Positions 1-5,353 of a stretch of DNA of 5,353 nt are shown here, in pieces. Position numbers and translations under genes: made by a program. Source of the DNA: Lentisphaerota bacterium (lineage in GTDB: Bacteria > Verrucomicrobiota > Kiritimatiellia > JAAZAB01); NCBI GenBank assembly GCA_020201415.1, contig JAIVGW010000037.1, positions 1-5,353 of the forward strand, read 5' to 3'. Under the pieces are notes generated by a model. The model saw only the letters and a list, made by a program, of their open reading frames with translations. It was not told the DNA's origin and did no database searches. Each line of letters starts with the position of its first letter. Within the stretch, counting starts at the first letter, position 1.

Positions 1-1
1 G

Positions 2-2839
2 GCCAATGCTGAAATCGTCATCGCCGAGAAGCCCGCGCGGACCGTGCGCCTGGCCGCGGACGACCTGCAAAACTACATCCAAAAGATGACCGACGCGCGG
101 CTGCCGATCGTCACCGAACCGAGCGGCGAGGGGGTCGTCAAACTTTTCGTCGGTCGCAGCCTGCACACCGACAAACTCGGCGTCACCGCCGAAGGACTGA
201 AACACGGGGCTTATCGCCTTGTGTCGGGGGACGATTGGCTGGTCTTCATCGGCGACGATACGGATTTCGTCCCGCCCAAGATTTGGTCGCGCCGCGGCGG
301 CACCGCCGAAGAACATGAGTGGGCGCAACAGAAATGGGAGGAGGCGGCCGGCGGCCCTTGGTGGATACCGGCTCATGCCCGTCTCATGTGGAAGCAACGT
401 CGCCGTATTCCGGCCACAATCGGCCTACCCGACGCGGCCCCAAGCCCCGGCAATAAGAGGTTCGAAATGTGGACATACGATGAGCGGGGGTCGTACAACG
501 CGGTCGCCGCCTTTCTGCGGGATCTCGGCGTGCGCTGGCTGCTGCCGGGTGAACTGGGCGAGATTGTGCCGCGGATGAAATCGATCGCCCTACCGCGGAT
601 CGACCGGACCGTGCGGCCCGACTTTGAAATCCGCGCCTTCTCGCACAATATGGGCGATTGGACCTACCGATTAGGCGCGCGGGCGCCTTATCGGGCGTGG
701 ACGGTGCATGGCGTGAGTCTGTTGCAACGTCCGGAAATATTCGCCGCTCATCCGGAGTGGTTCGCAATGTACGGGGGTAAACGTGACATCAAGCAATTCT
801 GTTACTCGAGCGAGGAGTTGTTCCAGGAAATGACGCGCTGTGTCCGCGCCCAGTTCGACGTGTACGATGTTGAAGGCGTTTCCGTGATGCCGCCTGACGC
901 CTTCATCTCGATGTGCCAGTGCCCGTTGTGCGAAGGAAAGGAGGATCTCGAACGCCCCCAGCAGGGCAGGCACTCGGACTACGTGTGGGGCTTCGTCAAC
1001 CGCGTGGCGAAGGAAATCGCCAAGACGCACCCGGGAAAGCTCATTTACTGCGTCGCGTACAATCGTTACCGGCTGCCGCCGAAGAACATCGCCAAGCTCG
1101 AACCGAACGTGCAAGTGAGCCTCTGCAATGGGCGCTTTAGACCAAATGATCCCCCGGCCGCACAGGCCGAGTTCCGCGCGTGGCGCGAAAGCTGGCTGCC
1201 GCTAACCGACCGCCCGCTCGAGATGTTTGAGAACACGTTTTTTGGTGGTAGCTACTACATGCCCAGCTTCGCGGCCCGTACCGTCGGTCAGGACATCAAC
1301 GACACCAAAGGCGTTTCACGCGGCGAAGGCGTTCATCTGTTTGGCATCCGGAAAGATAGATCGGCTGGCAACAACGCGTTCAACGCGTTTCAAATCTACT
1401 TCACGGCCCGGATGTATTGGGGCGGCAAGGAGCAAGATCCCGCGGCCTTGCTCGATGAGTATTGCCGCCTGCTTTACGGACCGGCCGGCGACGTCATGAA
1501 GACATTCTTCAACTACTGCGAGACGAACTGGTCGGAGATGGAGAAGGACAAGGAAAAGATCGACGCGGCGCTGGCCCTGTTCGATGAAGCGAAAGCGAAA
1601 GTGGCGCCGGAGAGCGTCGAGGCGCGGCGTCTGGCGCCGCTGGACCAGTTCCTCAACGGCCTACGAATGAAATCGTCCCAACTGGATCAGAAACGGGGCG
1701 TGGTGCCGCAGTTGCGCTTGGTAGGGGAACCCAAGGACATCGTCATAGACGGCCAGCTCGACGAGCCGTTCTGGAAAAAGATCAATCCCGGTTCCGTCGG
1801 CCGGCTGCGCGATGCGCAAACCGGCCGGTGGCCGGCCCTGGGGACCACGGTGAAAACCGGTTGGAGCGACAACGACCTGTACTTCGCCGTCCGCTGCGAG
1901 GAAGTGCCCGGCGAGAAGCCGAACGTCACGGCCATCAAGAGCGGTGACATGGCGATCTTTTATGGCGACACGGTAGAAATTCTGTTGGAAACACCCATGC
2001 ATTCCTATTATCAAATTGCCGTCAACCCGGCTGGCGCAGTTTGCGATCTCGACCGCGCGGAGGGCATCGCCGAATGGGACTCCATGGCCGAGGTGGCCAC
2101 GCATGTGGCCGACGATCATTGGACGGCCGAAATCCGTATTCCCGTGACCGACAACGCGGATGATCCCCTGCACCAGGTGGTGGGCCGCCCTCCATCGATC
2201 AGCCTGCCGTGGTTCGTCAACATCTGCCGCCAGCGCAAACGCGAAAACGGGGTTGAGCACTCGGCTCTTTCGCCCACGGGCAAGGGGTTTCATGTCCCTT
2301 TGAGTTTCGCGCACCTGTACACGGGATTGTGTCATAAATTCGAGGCCGATCCAACGGTGACGAATTACATGACCGCGGTCCGCGCGGCGAAGAAACTGCC
2401 GAAGACCGAGGCGTTGACGGCGCTGGTCGCTTTGGTTGACGGATCCCAAGGCCAACTCTCCGATCTTCAGCAATCCGACGCGTTGAAACAGGCGGCCTCC
2501 GAGGCCCGCAGACTGAAGGACTATACACATGCGGATGAACTCGCCGCCCGCATTCCCGTCGAGGCGGTGAAAAAAACCGTCATCATGCAAAACCTGCTCG
2601 ACCAAAGGAAAGCGGCGGAGGTGATTGCAAAGTTTGGCGAAGAGGATTTCGGCTCCTGGCCATTCTGGGCGGCCGGGGAAGGATACTATGCCCGCGGCCG
2701 CGCCTATGACGCCGTCGGCGACCGGGCTAGGGCCAAGGCCGATTTCAAGGCGGCGCTGCCGCTCATTGGCGATCCGCGCGTTCAGCGCAAAATGCTCAAA
2801 ATTTCGCAGGCTGAAACCGGCAAGGTAAAACAAGATTGA
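2..2839 (+). CDS. DUF4838 glycoside-hydrolase-like protein with CBM9-like domain and TPR-like tail (5' partial)
   Basis: The frame is open to the window edge, so the true start lies upstream. The GTG at 44 is internal, because the 14 codons before it (starting ANAEIVIAEKPA) already belong to the conserved N-terminal domain. With position 2 as codon 1, 945 residues are visible. Residues 1-190 resemble the beta/alpha domain preceding GH20/GH67 catalytic barrels: 'RLAADDLQNYIQKMT' near 15-29, and from G163 a stretch including 'FLRDLGVRWLLPGELGEIVP'. Residues about 205-510 match the DUF4838 core, with a CxCxxC motif (C305, C307, C310) and a C-terminal part containing Y466 and 'LLYGPAG' near 490-496. 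Residues about 575-772 look like a CBM9-type beta-sandwich, opening with IVIDG (580-584) and 'LDEPFW'. Residues 773-945 are helical, with a TPR-like unit near 888-935. Family knowledge: DUF4838 proteins are predicted glycosidases related to alpha-glucuronidases and hexosaminidases, mostly uncharacterised. Export is likely, since the visible 'ANA|E' would fit a signal peptidase site at the edge. Substrate unknown. Confidence 0.85.
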   Translation, partial: ANAEIVIAEKPARTVRLAADDLQNYIQKMTDARLPIVTEPSGEGVVKLFVGRSLHTDKLGVTAEGLKHGAYRLVSGDDWLVFIGDDTDFVPPKIWSRRGGTAEEHEWAQQKWEEAAGGPWWIPAHARLMWKQRRRIPATIGLPDAAPSPGNKRFEMWTYDERGSYNAVAAFLRDLGVRWLLPGELGEIVPRMKSIALPRIDRTVRPDFEIRAFSHNMGDWTYRLGARAPYRAWTVHGVSLLQRPEIFAAHPEWFAMYGGKRDIKQFCYSSEELFQEMTRCVRAQFDVYDVEGVSVMPPDAFISMCQCPLCEGKEDLERPQQGRHSDYVWGFVNRVAKEIAKTHPGKLIYCVAYNRYRLPPKNIAKLEPNVQVSLCNGRFRPNDPPAAQAEFRAWRESWLPLTDRPLEMFENTFFGGSYYMPSFAARTVGQDINDTKGVSRGEGVHLFGIRKDRSAGNNAFNAFQIYFTARMYWGGKEQDPAALLDEYCRLLYGPAGDVMKTFFNYCETNWSEMEKDKEKIDAALALFDEAKAKVAPESVEARRLAPLDQFLNGLRMKSSQLDQKRGVVPQLRLVGEPKDIVIDGQLDEPFWKKINPGSVGRLRDAQTGRWPALGTTVKTGWSDNDLYFAVRCEEVPGEKPNVTAIKSGDMAIFYGDTVEILLETPMHSYYQIAVNPAGAVCDLDRAEGIAEWDSMAEVATHVADDHWTAEIRIPVTDNADDPLHQVVGRPPSISLPWFVNICRQRKRENGVEHSALSPTGKGFHVPLSFAHLYTGLCHKFEADPTVTNYMTAVRAAKKLPKTEALTALVALVDGSQGQLSDLQQSDALKQAASEARRLKDYTHADELAARIPVEAVKKTVIMQNLLDQRKAAEVIAKFGEEDFGSWPFWAAGEGYYARGRAYDAVGDRARAKADFKAALPLIGDPRVQRKMLKISQAETGKVKQD
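1372..1389 (+). repeat. Tandem 9-bp direct repeat inside the DUF4838 gene
   Basis: CAACGCGTT occurs twice back to back, in frame, giving consecutive Asn-Ala-Phe units (NAFNAF) within the DUF4838 core. It is probably a small in-frame duplication or chance. No function is implied. Confidence 0.6.
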
Positions 2840-2875
2840 TGACGCCAATATGCTTGACACTTAAACGCAACTACT

Positions 2876-2880
2876 AAAGG
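2876..2880 (+). promoter_or_regulatory. Ribosome binding site of the sialidase-like gene
   Basis: AAAGG lies 8 bases before the ATG at 2889 and supports that start. An ATG directly after it, at 2881, opens only a three-codon frame (Met-Pro-Lys) that stops at 2890-2892, so it is not the start of a gene. The 49-base gap after the upstream stop shows no hairpin, consistent with co-transcription. Confidence 0.65.
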
Positions 2881-2888
2881 ATGCCGAA

Positions 2889-4157
2889 ATGAACACGACA
2901 ACTTACCGACGAATACGGGTGACGGATTCCGGCGACCGTCTGACCGCGGTTGAACCCGAGCCGACGAACGAGACGCCACTATGGGCGAAAGACTTCAACC
3001 AGGCTGAAAAGAAGACCTGGGGAGAACCATGCGGTGCTGGAAAACCGTTCTTCGCACCGCCTATCCCGTTTGTCATTCCGCCGGCTGACGCCGGAGAACC
3101 ATTCCATCCCCACAACCATTGCCCGGCGATCACGTGGTGCCCGAACGGCGATCTGCTCGCCGCCTGGTTCTCGACCATTAGAGAAGCGGGCACCGAAATG
3201 ACCATTCTAGCCAGCCGGTTGCGCGCGGGCACACAGTCATGGGAGCCGGCCGCCGAGTTCTTCAAGGCCCCCAACCGCAACATGACCGGAACCGCCCTGT
3301 TCCATGACGGCGCCGGCACGCTGTATCATTTCAACGGCATGGGGCGGGAAGACGTCAAAGGCTGGGAAAACTTGCTGGCTTTGGTCCGCGAAAGTCGCGA
3401 CAACGGCGTGACTTGGACCCCGCCTCGGCCGCTCGCGGAGGACGCGAGCTACCGCAGGCGCAACCAAGTGATAGCGGGCACTCACGTCACGCCCAACGGT
3501 CTCTGGTTGCAGCCCTGCGACGGCGGGCCGGGTAACCAGGGAACCACAGCGCTGCACATCAGTCGTGACGGTGGAAAAACCTGGAAAGACCCCGGCGGCG
3601 ATATCCGCGGCATCCACGCGGGAGTGGTCGGACTCAATGACGGCCGGCTGCTTGCCTGCGGCCGTGCGCAGGAGATCGATGGCCGCATGCCCATCAGCAT
3701 CTCGAAAGATCAGGGCACGACCTGGTCCTATCATGCCGGCCCGTTTCCGCCGATCAGCAACGCGCAGCGCCTGGTATTAATGCGTCTGCGGGAAGGCCCT
3801 ATTCTGCTGGTGTCCTTCACGGATGCATGCCACAAAATCCCACGCGAACAGTGGCAGGGCATGACGTTCGAGGACGGCAACGGCAGGGCATTCACCGGAT
3901 ACGGAATGTATGCCGCATTGTCCTTTGATGAAGGCGCTACCTGGCCCGTTCAAAAACTGCTGACACCCGGCAGCGGCACGTACGACGGACGCGGCCATAC
4001 CGGCGAATTTACATGTGCATTCGACAGCGCCGAACCGGAAGGCTATCTCGCCGCCACCCAAACCCCGGACGGCGTGATCCACTTGATTTCCAGTGGACTT
4101 CACTATCAATTCAATCTCGCCTGGCTGAGCGGGAACTCAATAAATTACCGTAGGTAA
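2889..4157 (+). CDS. Sialidase-like BNR/Asp-box beta-propeller protein
   Basis: Complete 422-residue protein of the sialidase superfamily (BNR_2 type, GH33-like six-bladed propeller). Four canonical Asp-boxes (S-x-D-x-G-x-T-W) are visible: SRDNGVTW at 169-176, SRDGGKTW at 225-232, SKDQGTTW at 272-279 and SFDEGATW at 345-352; 'SRLRAGTQSW' at 109-118 looks like a degenerate fifth. The segment from H73 to S95, with 'NHCPAI' and 'NGDLLAAWFS', is typical of BNR_2 proteins, as is 'RNMTGTALFHDGAGTLYHFN' further on. The first 60 residues are polar with no hydrophobic segment, so no signal peptide or membrane anchor is seen and the protein is probably cytoplasmic unless exported by another route. ATG 2889 is chosen for its AAAGG site. 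I could not identify the classical FRIP motif or assign the arginine triad and Tyr/Glu nucleophile pair, so true sialidase activity is not shown. Related folds hydrolyse other sugars or are lyases. It lies 49 bases after the DUF4838 gene and 56 before the lyase-like gene, probably in one operon. Confidence 0.88.
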   Translation: MNTTTYRRIRVTDSGDRLTAVEPEPTNETPLWAKDFNQAEKKTWGEPCGAGKPFFAPPIPFVIPPADAGEPFHPHNHCPAITWCPNGDLLAAWFSTIREAGTEMTILASRLRAGTQSWEPAAEFFKAPNRNMTGTALFHDGAGTLYHFNGMGREDVKGWENLLALVRESRDNGVTWTPPRPLAEDASYRRRNQVIAGTHVTPNGLWLQPCDGGPGNQGTTALHISRDGGKTWKDPGGDIRGIHAGVVGLNDGRLLACGRAQEIDGRMPISISKDQGTTWSYHAGPFPPISNAQRLVLMRLREGPILLVSFTDACHKIPREQWQGMTFEDGNGRAFTGYGMYAALSFDEGATWPVQKLLTPGSGTYDGRGHTGEFTCAFDSAEPEGYLAATQTPDGVIHLISSGLHYQFNLAWLSGNSINYRR

Positions 4158-4158
4158 T
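4144..4158. repeat. Short perfect inverted repeat across the sialidase-like stop codon
   Basis: ATTACC-GTA-GGTAAT forms two 6-base arms around a 3-base centre. It covers the last codons and the TAA stop (4155-4157). The stem is short and AT-containing and no T-run follows, so it is a poor intrinsic terminator. It could be a protein-binding site, a weak RNA hairpin, or chance. Confidence 0.4.
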
Positions 4159-4213
4159 GCAAAGGAACCCCGTCAATTAAAGTGGAATTCAAAACGGAAC
4201 TGTAACAAATAAC

Positions 4214-4294
4214 ATGAGAACGAAAATGGCCCATACCCGACTGCCTTTGTCAATGATGGTTCTATGCGTGAGCGCGGTGACGGCCGCAATGGCG
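4214..4294 (+). other. Signal peptide of the PcRGLX/YetA-like protein
   Basis: Residues 1-9 carry the basic n-region (MRTKMAHTR). Residues 10-24 are hydrophobic (LPLSMMVLCVSAVTA). 'AMA|G' at 25-28 fits the A-x-A rule of signal peptidase I. Cys18 lies inside the hydrophobic core after Val-Leu and does not form a lipobox, so a lipoprotein is unlikely. Starting at Met5 would leave a shorter but still plausible signal. Confidence 0.75.
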
Positions 4295-5353
4295 GGAACT
4301 TTCGAACTGCGGATCAACGATGTTTCCGGACTGGACGAACCGTGGCCCCTGATCGCGGGACTGCCGTTTTCCGAGGGCGAACTGCATGATGCCGCGCAAA
4401 TCAGGCTCGTCGATGCCGCAGGCCATGAAGTTCCCGCACAGATCGATGTGGCAGCCACGTGGCGCGACGGCACTATACGCTGGGCGCTGGCGGGGTTTAC
4501 CGGCAGCCCCCAGGACGCATACCGGGTCGAATTTGGCGGGGACGCCTCACGGAGCGCGCCGGAGAATCCGCTTGTCGTGCAAAAGGGCGCGGACGGCGAA
4601 CTGACCATCGACACCGGCGTGGCGGTGTATGCGTTCCTCCCTGACCGGCTGCTGCCCGATGCCGCGCGCATGGGCGACACGCCTATCCTCGCCAACGCCG
4701 GCGACGGCGCCTACCTGGTTGACAATCAAGGCCGGCTGGCCCGCGTGGCGGGTGAACGCGCGGAAATTGAAACCGAAATCCTGAAGCAAGGCCCGCTGCG
4801 CTTGGTCATACGCCGCGAGGGCTGGTACGTTACCGGCGATGGCGAGCGCGTGGCCCGGGCGCGGATGTGGTTTTATTTCGCCGCGGGCAGTCCGTACCTG
4901 CGCATGACGCACTCGCTGGTGCTCACCGAGGACACTAATGATCTGTGGGTGCGCGACTACGGACTTGAATTCAACACGCCCGAGTCGCCCCGCGAAGTGA
5001 CCTTCGCGCTGGGCGAATCCGACGAAGTTTTCAGCCCGCGCGGCACGTCTGTGGAACTCGATCCGGTTGTCTTACCCTTTAAAGACGACCCCCTCTACAT
5101 GTACCAGGACACCTATCCCCACTTCATGGAAACGGATTATCGCGCCGTGGTCGGGAGGGTACCGCAACGGTCTGATGCCCGCCCCATCCAATCTGAGCAG
5201 GATGAGCAGGGTGTTTTCTGGACCAACTATTGGATCGCCGCCAATGACGTTGCGGGGGACTGGGGCGACGCACAATACGCGCGGCACGGTTTGACCCTGG
5301 TCACACCCTACCTGGCGCAACGCTTCCCGAAGGAAATAGCCTTCGACCAGGAC
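4214..5353 (+). CDS. Secreted PcRGLX/YetA-like protein, putative exo-rhamnogalacturonan lyase family (3' partial)
   Basis: The frame is open from the ATG at 4214 to the right edge (380 codons seen, no stop). An in-frame TAA at 4178-4180 with no start codon between makes 4214 the earliest start; ATG 4226 (Met5) is an alternative. No strong Shine-Dalgarno is visible, only CGGAAC 13 bases upstream. Residues 1-27 form a Sec signal peptide. Residues 31-110 match the N-terminal RIFT-barrel domain of the PcRGLX/YetA family: 'WPLIAGLPFSEGEL' (44-57), then 'LVDAAGHEVPAQIDV' and 'WRDGTIRWALAGF' (83-95). Residues about 115-355 look like the family's central beta domain, including 'GWYVTGDGERVARARMWFYF' (203-222) and 'GSPYLRMTHSLVLTED'. 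The helical catalytic part would lie beyond the window. Family knowledge: Penicillium PcRGLX (PL26) releases unsaturated galacturonosyl-rhamnose from rhamnogalacturonan I by beta-elimination; most bacterial relatives, including Bacillus YetA, are poorly characterised. Family membership is fairly firm; the substrate is inference. Confidence 0.85.
   Translation, partial: MRTKMAHTRLPLSMMVLCVSAVTAAMAGTFELRINDVSGLDEPWPLIAGLPFSEGELHDAAQIRLVDAAGHEVPAQIDVAATWRDGTIRWALAGFTGSPQDAYRVEFGGDASRSAPENPLVVQKGADGELTIDTGVAVYAFLPDRLLPDAARMGDTPILANAGDGAYLVDNQGRLARVAGERAEIETEILKQGPLRLVIRREGWYVTGDGERVARARMWFYFAAGSPYLRMTHSLVLTEDTNDLWVRDYGLEFNTPESPREVTFALGESDEVFSPRGTSVELDPVVLPFKDDPLYMYQDTYPHFMETDYRAVVGRVPQRSDARPIQSEQDEQGVFWTNYWIAANDVAGDWGDAQYARHGLTLVTPYLAQRFPKEIAFDQD

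Noticed and set aside
1793..1840. A cluster of CCGG/GGCC-rich short inverted repeats in the CBM9-coding part.
   Set aside because: It lies within codons of a continuous reading frame in GC-rich DNA, and the repeats are short and imperfect, so chance explains them.
2854..2859. TTGACA resembling a -35 box between the first and second genes.
   Set aside because: No -10-like hexamer lies 16-18 bases downstream; the best, TACTAA at 2872-2877, is only 12 bases away and would put transcription start at or inside the coding start.
1661..2860. A 399-codon open frame on the minus strand opposite the CBM9-like and tail region.
   Set aside because: It lies entirely antisense to a strongly family-like gene, starts at a GTG without a ribosome site, and its translation shows no domain or coherent motif. 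Long antisense frames are common in GC-rich genes.
4182..4205. A seven-residue leader frame (GTG to TAA) between the sialidase-like and lyase-like genes, downstream of AAAGGAA at 4161-4167.
   Set aside because: The spacing from AAAGG to the GTG is too long (16 bases), and there is no attenuator-like structure or codon bias to suggest a leader peptide.
4189..4695. A 168-codon minus-strand frame opposite the start of the lyase-like gene.
   Set aside because: The plus strand here carries a signal peptide and a recognisable RIFT-barrel domain; the minus-strand translation is serine/alanine-rich with no family signal.

Overview
The window is a fully coding stretch of GC-rich bacterial DNA (about 60 % GC by eye). 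It carries three genes in tandem on the + strand, separated by gaps of only 49 and 56 bases, which suggests one operon. All three look like carbohydrate-active proteins. The family mix (DUF4838 hydrolase-like protein with a CBM9-like domain, BNR-type sialidase-like protein, PcRGLX/YetA-like lyase) is most familiar to me from Planctomycetota, Verrucomicrobiota/Lentisphaerota and Candidatus Hydrogenedentota genomes. That assignment is inference from gene content; there is no phylogenetic marker in the window.

Layout. Positions 2-2839 hold the 3' part of a large gene (945 codons visible, reading frame open through the left edge). It encodes a GH20/GH67-type N-terminal beta domain, a DUF4838 core, a CBM9-like beta-sandwich and a helical TPR-like tail. 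Positions 2889-4157 hold a complete 422-residue sialidase-like beta-propeller protein with four clear Asp-boxes and no signal peptide. Positions 4214-5353 hold the first 380 codons of a secreted protein whose N-terminal domain matches the PcRGLX/YetA family (exo-rhamnogalacturonan lyase, PL26-related). It runs off the right edge. No RNA genes, mobile elements, CRISPR arrays or convincing terminators or promoters are visible, and no gene-free stretch exceeds 56 bases.

How they may work together. The likely role is breakdown of a complex acidic or deoxysugar-containing polysaccharide (rhamnogalacturonan-like, or a sulfated, uronic-acid-rich or mucin-like glycan): extracellular or periplasmic cleavage by the first and third proteins, with the middle one acting on a released glycoside. 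Families are recognised from motifs. The substrate and the cooperation are inferred. I do not see a clearly new type of biological system; the most interesting aspects are the gene combination, the multidomain first protein and the apparently non-exported sialidase-like protein between two probable secreted enzymes.
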